From positions 7,254,001-7,318,000 of the forward strand of contig JAHWDD010000002.1 of assembly GCA_023897205.1 (NCBI GenBank): DNA of 64,000 nucleotides, given 5' to 3'. Every line of letters starts with the position of its first letter. The stretch's first letter is position 1. The position numbers and the translations under genes are program-made. Below, in pieces: positions 33,670-44,341 of the stretch. The DNA is from Exophiala sp. HKRS030 (taxonomy: Eukaryota > Ascomycota > Eurotiomycetes > Chaetothyriales > Herpotrichiellaceae). The notes beneath the pieces were generated by a model. It was not told where the DNA came from and did no database searches. It was given only the letters and a program-made list of their open reading frames with translations.

Positions 33670-35665
33670 ATTGTACTAACAGTGGGATTAATTAGAAGGA
33701 GTACTTCTTACAAACCTCGAAATGATAGTTGAGAATAGGTATTACAAGCACGTGAGGAAGGTATAAATAAATATGTTGGAGGTTTTATCAATCCTTGGGA
33801 AAAAAGAAGTGCATATTCAGTCACCTTTACATTTGTGCCCGTGAATAGGACTATTCATGTAAATCGCCCGCCGAATGCACTCGTTTTCACAGGCTCAGTG
33901 CGGACCGCGATAGGCCTTATTATTTGGAGCTAATCCTGGCAAATTATAGGCTGCGGGCCGTGGACTCCGCAAAATGACTCCAGTCCAAGTTTGAATCCTC
34001 CAAGCGATCTGCATAGGTATTGTGAGTTATTGGGCTAAAGCTATGGGGGGCCCTAGAGGGTTGTACAGGGAACAAGGACGGGAAAACTATTAGGCGTTAC
34101 TGCACGATGTCTTGGCCGTCTGTGATCACTTGAAATGAGCATTTAGATCAATCGATAGCTGGTTGAACCGTTGAAGGCATGTTCGCTTGCGCGACTACTG
34201 TTATGGGTTCTACCAGATCTGCTGTCAGTGGTCGTAGCAGACAGTTGTTTTAACAACTTTCAAATGGCCTCACAGCATTAGCCGCTATCAAGGACGACTC
34301 GGTTTTGATCATCAAAGGAGGGACTCTCCGCTCATAGGAAGGGACGGAAGAGTCCTCGAGATGATATCCAGTATTTGACGAGGCTTTCCGTGATGGTACG
34401 AACTGCTGGAAGAGACGACATTGGAGTAATCCCAGAAAAGCCTTTCCTATCGAAACCCTCTGCCGACCTTCAGCGCCTCTTAACTGAGTCGAACGATGGA
34501 TAACAGATAGTAAGCAGATGGAGCGCGAATGCGGATCACGAGGCAAGCTTCCCCAGGTATACCTGAAGTCTTCCCCCGAAGGGGTAGACACATTCCCTAG
34601 GCCTTTAACCGACCCCCTGGACCGGTGTTGGCCTGGGCACGTCGGAGTAACCCAACCAAAAGAAAGGGGAGCCCGGAATTGCAAGGTTAGAAGACGTCAC
34701 GAATTCATTGTGTCACTGTTGGTCGAAGAGGATAAACTATGCGCAGAACTGGAAGTGAACAACGTGAATACGTATGCGTTATTCACATTTATTCATTGAT
34801 CCGGGGCTCTACAAATCACACCTTCGTGTTTGTTTATAACAATACTCTGATAGTGATTGCAGTGTCAAGATTGTGGTAGACTTATGAGTCCTTCCAAGGT
34901 ATATCAACTGGTTAGCATCTAACGTGCAAGGTATGTAGCCGCTTAAGAGATGGAAGAAGATCTCCAAGGGAGTCCATTTTAGTGAAACGGCCTGTCAATC
35001 TTGCCGGATGGTTGATTTCGTAGTGGCCGTGAGGGTCAGGCGGGGGTCTAGATTAGGTCGCACTTCGTCCGTTCTTTGTTTCGAGGCCGCGTTGATAGCA
35101 CAAGTCATGACCTGCAGCATGTACTCGTTCTACACAGGTGTAAGTGCGTTGCCGAAAGGACACCAAGATTGGAGGCCCTGTAGCTGGAGTGACGAATGAC
35201 TGGCGGACTTCAGCTGTTAAGAGGCCCTTTTGGAGAGGTGTGAGCACCTAGAAAGGTTATTGCCGAGGTGATAGAGGCCACCGAAATTAAACTCGTTATT
35301 AGGCTTCCAAATTGAACTATCCACGTTAGCCACGGGCCCAGCACCCGAACTTCATTAGTTTTCAAGTCAATTGTCGTCAAGGAGCATTAAAACCGTCCTC
35401 CTCGTGATGAACGAAGCACGTGTCTGGATGTGTTTGAAACATGATAATATGCGAGCGGTCTGGTTGGCTGAAGATAACCCAGGGAATATCTGGTCTAGAC
35501 TACCAGGAGTTTAAGAATCTCCGGAGATTGGCGGTCTAGATACGGCTTGCTCAGACAAGTGACCGCCCTCGTTTCCCGGATCCGTTACAGCAAAAATATG
35601 CGAAGCAGCTGATTGGCTGGAGCACCATTGTGCGCCCATTCGGTATCAACCTCGCAACTCTATCC
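33670..35665. other. 2-kb gene-poor gap
   Basis: Contains the 2OG-oxygenase promoter, then DNA with no recognisable gene. The longest frame (34250-34684, minus, 144 codons) has a composition unlike a protein and no motif. It may contain decayed mobile DNA but I cannot assign a family. Confidence 0.45.
33901..33907. promoter_or_regulatory. CGGACCG candidate regulator site (2OG oxygenase promoter)
   Basis: Same heptamer as at 30494, here with GCGGACCG identical over eight bases, upstream of the 2OG oxygenase on its 5' side. Confidence 0.3.
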
Positions 35666-37372
35666 TTACGATGAGTTAGAGTTGTCGGCGCAACTGAAGG
35701 CCCCGCCTGCAGTCTGTCTTTAGCACCTGTAACAACAAAGCACCTGCTAGTGGTGAGGAGAAGCGGGAAGGGTGGCTCACCAATAATACCCTGGGCGTAA
35801 GCATCGATGATTGACCTGATGGTGCCGTATGTGCCCGCAACGGTCAGGAAGGCTCCAATCAAGGCTACCACAATATGCATCACCCACGCGAGCTGCTGCA
35901 GGAAGGTGCCCTTGCGCCAGTGGTTGAAGTCGTGCAGCCAGAAGATTGGGGGAAAGATGATGCACAGCGGCGCGAAGCAGACGGACCCCATCAACGAGAG
36001 CAGGTAGTTGAGGATGGGAACGGCTTCGTAGATGATGAAGGCGATCGTAGCCAGGCCAAAAGTGAGACCACTAAGTCCAGAAGACACAAATGTCAGTCCA
36101 AGAGCATACTTTCCTTTCTCTTGTGGGAATCACGAGGGAGGGGTGTTTGCAACTCACAGCCAAATGGACCAGTGTACAACGCTGTTGGACTGCAGGTGCA
36201 CCGAGTCTCGAAGGAGTCGAACGAAGATGTATTTTGCTGCAATGTGAAGGTAGACAATCGTGCTAGCAAACAGTCCGGGCAGGGCAATGCCATATGCAAT
36301 CATCTTGATGGTTTGTCCGGCGCTGCCCAGAGCCGGACTGGCCACCCATTGTCCGCACCAGGCGTAGACGACCAGACTGAAAGTGAGATAGCTGGAGTTG
36401 ACCATGGCCTGCGCTGCGTAGATGGCCTTCTTGTAATCCTTGGGGTTCCTCATCTCTGATATGACCGGAACAAAGGCGGAGGCGCCAGCCGACGCGACGA
36501 AGATACTGCTGCAGGAGGTGACACCCTCGAGGAAGCTCGGGTGTCCAATGACCCGGTAGCCCAGCTCAAACGGTCCGGTCGGAGGAGCAGCGGCAGGACG
36601 GTCGCGTGTGGTCACAGCGACACTATTAGTCGCCTCCGTCAGCATTATCATCTCCCACAACCGTCCTTGGAGGATTGATACTTACACGACGATGAATGTT
36701 GCCACAAACAGACTGATGAAGCCAACCCACATAATATAGCCCACCCTGGCAAGCTTTCTGATACTGGCGCCCCCGGCCGCCGCAACCATGGCCAGGAAAC
36801 CCCACCACACGGTACAGGCGGCATGATGGCTCAGAGCATTGATGCCTGTGGACACACCAACGAGACCGGCCGACACGCACAGCACGTTGCCGATAATGAA
36901 TAGTGCGCCCGTAAGCTCCTTGAACCAGATGCCGCCAACGCGATAAGCCATCTCGACCTGGGTGTGGATGCCGGGATGGCGGTTTCGGTAGGCCCCAAGC
37001 AAGACGGCTGAGTACGTGTTGTAGGCTCCCCATGCGCAGATGAGGAGTGCACCGGGAAGAGCGCCGACAATGTATAGGACTGTTGGCAAGTTCAAGACCC
37101 CCAGAGCAAATTGGACTACAGGTTTGTTGTGTCAGTGTCCAACTTCTATTTCGCTCGCTCACAACGGCATTCGAGGAGAAGAGGGGGAGCGTACTTTTCA
37201 GAAGGATTATCGAGGCATGAGGCCAGCCAACAGTGCGAAAGTCGACAGCATCGTCTGACTTCTTAAAGACCTCAAAGTCGTCGTTGCCGGGAGCTTTCAG
37301 ATCCTCGTAGTCGCTCATGGTCTCTGCAGCCGGGATGCCGATGGGTTGTATGGCTTCAGACTTCTCGGCCAT
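35666..37372 (-). CDS. Amino acid/auxin permease (AAAP) family transporter
   Basis: Five exons (37372-37195, 37115-36686, 36622-36158, 36070-35781, 35706-35666) join to 467 aa. After an acidic cytosolic N-terminus come eleven or so membrane helices of the Aa_trans family (PF01490): FALGVLNLPTVLYIVGALPG, GINALSHHAACTVWWGFLAM, YEAVPILNYLLSLMGSVCFA and a terminal LIGAFLTVAGTYGTI. This is the pattern of Neurospora MTR-like neutral amino acid permeases. The C-terminus GGAFSCADNSNSS, typical of that family, is provided by a 41-nt last exon, which supports the model. It is divergent from the alcohol dehydrogenase. Confidence 0.9.
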
Positions 37373-37996
37373 GTTTGCGAAATGATTGTGGTTTGCACCG
37401 AAAGCAGCAACAGGACTTTTGGTACTGATTTGGGCGTTATTTCAATCCCGGCGACTTGGGAGAACTCAGAAAGAGGTGATGCTGAAGATGCAGTGGAGAC
37501 ATGGATGACCAGACAGGTATATGTAGCTAGAGTCATAGGAAGCCGCGCAGTTCGCCGTTGGGCACGCCCTAAAGTGTCTATCAGGAGCCAAGTCAAGATG
37601 CCCCGCGAAGTCTAGAAGGTGTTTGCGGAGTAAGTTTGCTGCCCGCCCTCACTGAAACGGACGTTCACGATTGGCTGATAGACCAATCCCTTATCCCGCT
37701 GGGGTCACTAGGCGAGTCCTGGCCATCGATTCTATCAAGGCACCTTTCCTGCGTATCTCGGCTATGGCACCGGCCCGCGACCCATTACCTTGCAACATCT
37801 ACCCAGAATGCGAGTCGTCTCATTGGTTCGCATTTCCTGGGGCTATGTGTCTCCTATCGCGCGTCAAGAAAATCAAAGAGGACTATCGCAGCCTTCCTTC
37901 TTGGACAGGGTCTGTTGAACTGTACTTACATTTGGGTCAACCACCAGGGACGACTGCTGCAATCTGTTTGAGCTCACGCGCGAACTCACAGCCACC
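37373..37996. promoter_or_regulatory. Divergent promoter transporter/ADH
   Basis: A 620-bp region shared by the AAAP transporter and the alcohol dehydrogenase; no gene. The ADH start has a strong context, GCCACCATGA. Confidence 0.4.
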
Positions 37997-39342
37997 ATGA
38001 TCGATCCGCAAGGCTCCATACCGAAAACATGCAGAGCAGGTGTGGTGGTGAACGAGGGGCCCGACTTCGATGTCGAAGTCCAGATAGTTGATGTTCCCCA
38101 GCCTGGTCAGTCAATCTAAGCACATCATTAAGGTCATGAGTGTTGGCACAAGGCTGACGGCCAGATACAGGTCCCGGGGAGCTTCTGCTGCGTATGAACG
38201 TGACGGGTCTTTGCATGTCTGACATCCATTACATGTCCAATGATGTCTCCATTCCGCCAATGTCATCCTTTGGCGTCAAGTGTCCGGGACACGAAGGCGC
38301 GGGGGTGGTTGTCCAGCTCGGCGAGGGTGTGACTGATTGGGCCCTCGGAGATCGAGCGGGTGTCAAACCTATCTGGAACACCTGTGGCGTATGCGAGCTA
38401 TGCATCTCAGGCAAGGAGAACTACTGCCCCAAGCTGATCAACTCAGGACTTGCAGTCAATGGTATATCTTCGTTGCTCAAGATTCCAAACTCACCACAGG
38501 CTGATGGAACTTCTAAGGCACATACTGTCAATATGTCGTCTCACCTGCACGTTATACGACCCGGATCCCAGAGGGCGTCCCCGACCATGTTGCCGGACCG
38601 ATCATGTGCAGTGCTACTACCATGTACAGCTCTTTGCGGGAGTCACGACTAACGGCAGGACAATGGGCGGTCTTCATAGGTGAGCAATTCGACGTATCAT
38701 CCACGTATCCAGTATGTTCCTAACCTTGAGACAAAAGGCGGTGGTGGCGGAGTTGGTATCCAAGGTGTCCAACTAGCGAAAGCAATGGGGTTGCGACCCA
38801 TCGTCGTGGACTCTGGGGAAGAAAAGGAAAAGCTATGTTTGCAGATGGGAGCTGAAGCATTCGTCGACTTCAGAAAGGTGACGAGTACTGTCGAGGAAGT
38901 CCGCAAGATCGCTGACGGCGTGGGAGCCCACGGTGTCTTCGTGACGGCGCCCCAGGGATACAAGGACGCACTGTCATACGTTGGTAGTCGTGTCGGTGCC
39001 ACCATCTTGTGTGTCGGAATTCGTGAGTCTCCTTCCCTCCACCTACGTTTTTTGCTAGTGGCGTGAGAATGGTCTCTGACTTATTTTCTCTTGTGTTCAG
39101 CCCCCACTGGCACCGTAACAGTCGGAGCAGATCCCTTGATATTCGCTGCCACAAACCTGCACATCGCTGGAACAATGACTGGCTCGAGAAAAGATACCGA
39201 CGAGGCACTTGCTTTTGCGAAGCGTGGAGAACTGAAGGACATCTGCGAAGTGAGACCTCTGAGTAGGCTTCCAGAAAGCATCAAGCAGCTAAGAAAAGGC
39301 CTCGTGGCCGGAAGAATCGTAATCGATTTCAACTTGGAGTAG
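37997..39342 (+). CDS. Zinc-dependent alcohol dehydrogenase
   Basis: Five exons (37997-38105, 38171-38461, 38518-38679, 38738-39022, 39101-39342) give 362 aa of the medium-chain ADH family. The catalytic zinc site is GLCMSDIHYM with GHEGAGVV; the structural zinc cysteines are in CGVCELCISGKENYC; the nucleotide-binding loop is GGGGGVGIQ, followed by VDSGEEKEK. Apparent frame breaks around 38450-38740 are two short introns, and splicing restores GTYCQYV and IGGGGGVG. It resembles yeast-type ADH1/propanol-preferring enzymes. An NAD(H)-linked oxidation of an alcohol to an aldehyde is expected. Ends 88 bp from the tail of the FAD oxidoreductase. Confidence 0.93.
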
Positions 39343-39430
39343 AATCTCCTTCAACATATTATAACTATCATCTCCGATATGAACGAGTTTTCATTATTGT
39401 TAATTCGATCCAAACAACATAATAAGCATA

Positions 39431-41146
39431 TTAATAACCTGTAATATCAGGCCAGCTCGTCTCGATACCTTCCCGAAGAAGAACTTTATGGAACTCCTCG
39501 AAGTTGCCTCTACTGCCTTGTATATCTTGTGGATGAAGATATGTTTCCAGGCAATATGCCGCCAACAGGCCCGCCACTTCTCCAATGTTCCACTCGACTG
39601 GATGCAAACGATAACACCCATTTGTGATGTGCGTGGTTCCAATGTTTTTACAACCAGCGAGGAGGTTGTTCCGTTGTTGTGGAATCAAGGCACCAAGAGG
39701 GATTTGGAATGGGCAGCATGCGACGTCAATATAGCTATCTCCTCCGGTCGAAGGGTGTAAATCAATCCGGTACATGCCTAGGCCGACACTGTCTGGATAT
39801 GCCACTGCACCGCTGGTACCACGTATGTTCAGAGAAAGATCTTGCTCCACGATTCTCGTAATTGCTTTGATGCGACGACTCTCTCGAATGTAAGGTGCCA
39901 TCGCGAGGCCATGCTCGGTGCCTGTAACATCACCCCTAAGTCGTAGCCCTGGGTACCCCTTACCGTTGCCATCTGCTCGCGGGCATTCTGTCTGTAGATA
40001 ATACAGCATGCTGTAAGAAAGGGAGGCCGCCGCGGTCAGACGTGCCTCCAAATCATGCTCAGACACATCGATTATGGGCTTCTCAAAGTAATCAATCATT
40101 GGCCAGTTAACGAGGCAGATGTCGGATTGATATGCTCCAGGAAAGAAGTTGCCACGCGCTGCTATACGGCGAAAGGTCCATAAATTCATGTCTCCGCCAG
40201 ATGTCCGCTGGTCAGCACAGACTGTGGCAGGGTCATCGTTGATATTTGGCGTAAATTCGCGCTCAACAAGCTCCAATGTTCGAGGATGTGGTGCCACGAG
40301 GCCAATCAGGGGTGCGCCCCAGAATGCTGGCTGGTACTTGCGCCAGTAATCATATGAGTCAGGTTTAGGAATGGTGTAGTCCTTGCCCTCAATATGGTCA
40401 ACGGCGAAGCAGATAGAAACGGCTTGAGAGTTCTCCGGATTAGCCTTCAATGGTGCGTTAGGCTCACCCGTATCCTCGCGGGACTCGGAGCCGGTGACAT
40501 AGGGAGTGCCTGTCAAAGGAAGGAGATCGCCGAGCTCGGTAGCGTCAATCACATAGTCTGCATGGACTGTAAAAGTGCCTCTCGCTTCGAGGCGACGAAA
40601 CTCCACAGCTTCGATTTGGTTACCATTCATCCGAGATGAGATTGGCTTGACCTTTTTAATGACTGTAAGCTGCCGAGACCCCAGGAAAGGCGAGAGCATC
40701 GCATCGATGACGGCTACTGCAACCCGAGGTTCGTGGCAGAGCTTGCTAACATAACCAGCGCCTGGATTGAGGGCTGGTCTTTTCCTAGCGTCTTCGGTCA
40801 AGGGGAAATGGTCGCAGTAAAACTTCCTGATGCCGTCACGTAGCGCCCGATAAGATCGTGTGATGCCAAACTGCTCAACCCAGGTGTGCTCATCCGGTGG
40901 AACAGCTTGACTTGTCAGCTGTCCTCCCAACCATTCGTATTCATCAGTTAGAACGACTCGCCGTCCTCGTCGCAACGCCCCGAGTGCTGCAGCAACACCT
41001 CCCAAGCCACCACCAGCAACTAGAATCTCTGTGGAAATCGTTTGACTCTTAAGATATCCACCAGCCCATATCGATTCGGAGTCAGCTCTATCGGCACCGC
41101 CATTTTCGATGTCATTCAGTCGTGAGTCGTAGCCTAGGTCACCCAT
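39431..41146 (-). CDS. FAD-dependent oxidoreductase (FAD_oxidored, PF12831 type)
   Basis: Single-exon 571-aa flavoprotein. The dinucleotide fold starts near residue 40 with TEILVAGGGLGGVAAALGA, then EYEWLGGQLTSQAVPPDE, the arrangement typical of the FAD_oxidored/xanthan-lyase-associated family. Further family marks are YVIDATELGDLLPL and the C-terminal ACCPFQIPLGALIPQQRNNL with a following NIGTTHITNGCYRLHPVEWN. The exact reaction is unknown for most members. No signal peptide is evident. It is divergent from a Zn2Cys6 factor, an arrangement often seen for a pathway gene and its regulator. Confidence 0.88.
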   Translation of the reverse strand: MGDLGYDSRLNDIENGGADRADSESIWAGGYLKSQTISTEILVAGGGLGGVAAALGALRRGRRVVLTDEYEWLGGQLTSQAVPPDEHTWVEQFGITRSYRALRDGIRKFYCDHFPLTEDARKRPALNPGAGYVSKLCHEPRVAVAVIDAMLSPFLGSRQLTVIKKVKPISSRMNGNQIEAVEFRRLEARGTFTVHADYVIDATELGDLLPLTGTPYVTGSESREDTGEPNAPLKANPENSQAVSICFAVDHIEGKDYTIPKPDSYDYWRKYQPAFWGAPLIGLVAPHPRTLELVEREFTPNINDDPATVCADQRTSGGDMNLWTFRRIAARGNFFPGAYQSDICLVNWPMIDYFEKPIIDVSEHDLEARLTAAASLSYSMLYYLQTECPRADGNGKGYPGLRLRGDVTGTEHGLAMAPYIRESRRIKAITRIVEQDLSLNIRGTSGAVAYPDSVGLGMYRIDLHPSTGGDSYIDVACCPFQIPLGALIPQQRNNLLAGCKNIGTTHITNGCYRLHPVEWNIGEVAGLLAAYCLETYLHPQDIQGSRGNFEEFHKVLLREGIETSWPDITGY

Positions 41147-41621
41147 CTTGTCGAAGTAGCGTTGCGTTGAGTCGAAGACTGGAGAGATGCATTGCTTGTA
41201 TTTAAGGCATTCGAGTAGAAAGCCAATTGAAATTCGGATTCTGACTGGGGTTTTGAGCAGTGTAGATATTCAGGATCGAGTATTGATCATCGTTCTTAGC
41301 GGCTGGTTGACCGAGACTCCCCGTGAAATTTCAGGGGGGTCCAGACAAGGCCAGAGGTCTCCGCAGTACGAATAGAATAGCGTAAGAAAGTGGCAGTTCT
41401 AAGCCATTTTAGGCTAAGTACCTAGGCTTCCTCGTGGTCTAAGCGTCACCGACTTACGGAAACCCTGTTAAATACCGAAACTCCCCGAAACTTGTTTTCT
41501 GGTATCCTCTCTCAACTATCCTCCTGCATCTTCCCCGAAGTAGTCTCTTTGTACCTCTTACTTGAGTGCTGTGGAGGGGGCACACTGCGATTCTCATTCG
41601 AGAGAAAACCCGTCACGAGTT
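41147..41621. promoter_or_regulatory. Divergent promoter FAD oxidoreductase/Zn2Cys6 factor
   Basis: A 475-bp shared upstream region without a gene. The Zn2Cys6 frame extends upstream to 41562 only by a TTG codon, so the ATG at 41622 was preferred. Confidence 0.4.
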
Positions 41622-43762
41622 ATGCCATCCGAACATGTAACAAACCTCTCTGGCGCCAACGAGGATCGTCATAGTGGCAACAAGCGCGCGCGGAGGCCAC
41701 ATGGTGATTCGCGATATCCCAGGAAACGAAGTCTTAGAGCTTGTCTTATATGCCGCTCCAGAAAAACAAAGTGCGATAACGTACGGCCAAAGTGTGGCTT
41801 CTGTGCATCTGTCGGAGTCCAGTGCTCGTATGACGACAAGCCTGAAGAAGACCATTCCTCGTAAGCGTCGCCTTTGAATCTTCTAGGGCACGTGTTGTAC
41901 CCCTCGTACTAATACTCCACCAGTTTCGACCTTGCGACACTGGAAATACTTCGTCAACTTGGTAAGATTACTGAGTCCCAAGATGATCTCCTCCGCATAG
42001 TCCGACCTCTGGCGGACTTGAGATCACGCCACCTTGGATCAGAGCTTTCATCACGCACTTCAGGGTTATCGAACTACCGCAGAATTGGAAATATCGCTGA
42101 TCTGAATGAGCTGTCGGCTACATCGTTTCAGCCTCATGAGTGCGGTGACCGGTTTGGGCTTCCGGCGGACTCAAGTCCGTCCACCACAACTGGAAACACT
42201 AACGTAGCAGCGGTTAGATGGCTGGACGTTCTGACCAGTGATGCCCACTGGGGAGCCCTTCCTGAATCACGTGTATCCCTTGATCAAGATTGTGGGCCCC
42301 TGGATCTTTCTAGCCAGCGTGGTCAGGATGATCTGACTCCTTTGCAACACGCCACCAGGATCGTTGACAATTGCACGCCTGATTTATCTGGAGTCGGGCA
42401 ACCAGGGCTAGGAGCTCCAGTCCAGCCCGCCGCTCTTTCAGCTGATGATAGCTCTTCATGGCAATCACGTGAAGATGTCACATTACTGGCAGATGAACAG
42501 GCTCTGTTCGATAACTTCCTGCGTCGAATCAGCTCGTGGGTATGGTAACTCCGATGGGAAGATTTTCACGCAACCGCTGAATAGCAATTCTAGTTTGAAC
42601 CCTTCGATCTGACACGTCGATTTTCCACACAGGTCCCGCATTTGGCAATCAGGAATGCCGGCTTGATGAACGCTATTCTGGCATTGTCTTGTTATCATTC
42701 TCTCCTGCAGAAGCAGATGAATGCATCCCAGGAGTCAGACGAACGAACGACTCTGCAATATTATTACCAAGCACTGCACTATATTCAAAGGGCTATGCAG
42801 TTCCCTTCATATCGAAATAGCCCAGAATTAATAGCAACGACCATCATCATATCAACGTACGAAATGCTTCATGGCTCGTCCAATGATTGGCAACGTCATC
42901 TCCAAGGCGTTTTCTGGATCCTTAAGTCTCGACAAATTGAAGTGGAAGAAGCAAGCCTCGAGAGTACAACATGGTGGGCTTGGTTGCAGCAGGACATTTG
43001 GGCAGCATTCCGCGAGAGGCGCAGAACTTACAGTACATGGCAACCGAAGAAGCTCTGCTCGGAGCTCAACAGCTATGAGCTTGCTGCGCGATCACTGTGG
43101 ATTTTAGCTCAAGTTGTTAACTTTTGTGCTATTGATCGCGATAGTCAGACCGAAGTCCAGTTCCGAGAGCGTATTGAATGGGCGGATCAATTACGGCGTA
43201 TGTTACAGGAATGGCACTCGTGCTTGACAGTCGAATTCTCTCCACTGCCATCAGTGATTGTAGAGAAATCAAAGGCCTTCGAACCACGATTGATACACCC
43301 TCATGTTTATGGTATCTTCCCTTTCTTACTCTGTAAACCCATGGGCTACGCTGATAACTGTGACAGCTTTGGCCATGCAGGTCCACCATGTGTCTAGAAT
43401 CCTTCTCCATGCCACCAAGCCTTGCCTAGAAGGGTTGAACGTGTTCTTCAGACGACAGGGATTAATTGAAGAAAGTGTCCAGGCTGTTTGTGGAATTGGT
43501 CTCACCCTCACAGAAGATGCACCGAGTATATTGATATCACAATGTGTGTTTATAGGTAAGCTAGCCTTTAAACACCAATGGTTACCAGCAACTGATATAT
43601 GGATTAGCTGGGTTATTCACACGGGATTCCGAGCAGAGGGCTTGCGTCTTAGAAATGCTGGATTCGTGTTGGAAACGATGTCGTTGGCCTTTGGTCTCCC
43701 TTTCAACTGAACTCGAGATGGCTTGGAAGGATCCTGATAGTGTATGGATCAATAGACAGTAG
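41622..43762 (+). CDS. Zn2Cys6 transcription factor
   Basis: Five exons (41622-41860, 41924-42539, 42594-43311, 43367-43555, 43608-43762) give 638 aa. The zinc cluster ACLICRSRKTKCDNVRPKCG then FCASVGVQC occupies roughly residues 40-68. The regulatory part shows the fungal pattern: FEPFDLTRRFSTQVPHLAIRNAG, ILALSCYHSL, IISTYEMLHG, and after the last two introns ALAMQVHHVSRILL and a C-terminal AGLFTRDSEQRACVLEML then RRCRWP-like ending. These C-terminal motifs appear only when two in-frame-looking readthroughs are removed as introns. Its position between the FAD oxidoreductase and an MFS transporter suggests it controls a small uptake and oxidation cassette. Confidence 0.9.
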
Positions 43763-44341
43763 TAGTCATACGCCGTGTACTCGCGGAAAGTATCACGTGC
43801 GACTGTTCTAGCCCTTCCAGATAGCATTTGGAATCCCACACATTCATTTCAGCTGGGCTAGATGGGCACCGGGCACGGCCCAAAGCCAGGGTGGGCCAGT
43901 CCTGTGGCTCCGAAAATCGGCACAGCCTACAAGGACCTGTAGGCTTGGAGATCGCTGTTTCGGGTCACTTAGCGAGATTCCCCGATGCCAACGGCGCCAA
44001 GTAAATTCTTCGTTGCATCTCGTAAAGGATATATGAGCATCTGCTGAGATCTAGGTCTTTGGTAAACACATGTTGCCGACAGTCCCCGAACTGAAAATTA
44101 GACCTCTCTTCCCCGCAAACGGGCATGGTGACTCTAGCCTTTGACATTCAGACTCTTCTTCGCATGGTTATACAAGGGAGTGAGGAAGACCATGCGCCTC
44201 TCTGTCTATATATAAACTGCTCGCAGTTGCGATTGCAGTTGGCTTGATCCATTTTGCGTGCCATCTTTATTATTGGGATAGAGTCTCCTTTGGCTCATAC
44301 TGTGATATTGGCCGCATCATACCAACGACTTCTCAATAGCA
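43763..44341. promoter_or_regulatory. MFS transporter promoter with CCG-N5-CGG
   Basis: A 580-bp spacer with no gene. CCGAAAATCGG at 43910-43920 pairs two zinc-cluster half-sites separated by five bases, about 420 bp upstream of the MFS start. Confidence 0.35.

Noticed and set aside
34250..34684. 144-codon minus-strand frame in the 2-kb gap
   Set aside because: No domain, motif or hydrophobic pattern is recognisable and overlapping frames are equally long; treated as noise.
38450..38740. Apparent frameshifts in the alcohol dehydrogenase
   Set aside because: They are two ordinary GT-AG introns; splicing restores conserved motifs and an exact multiple of three.
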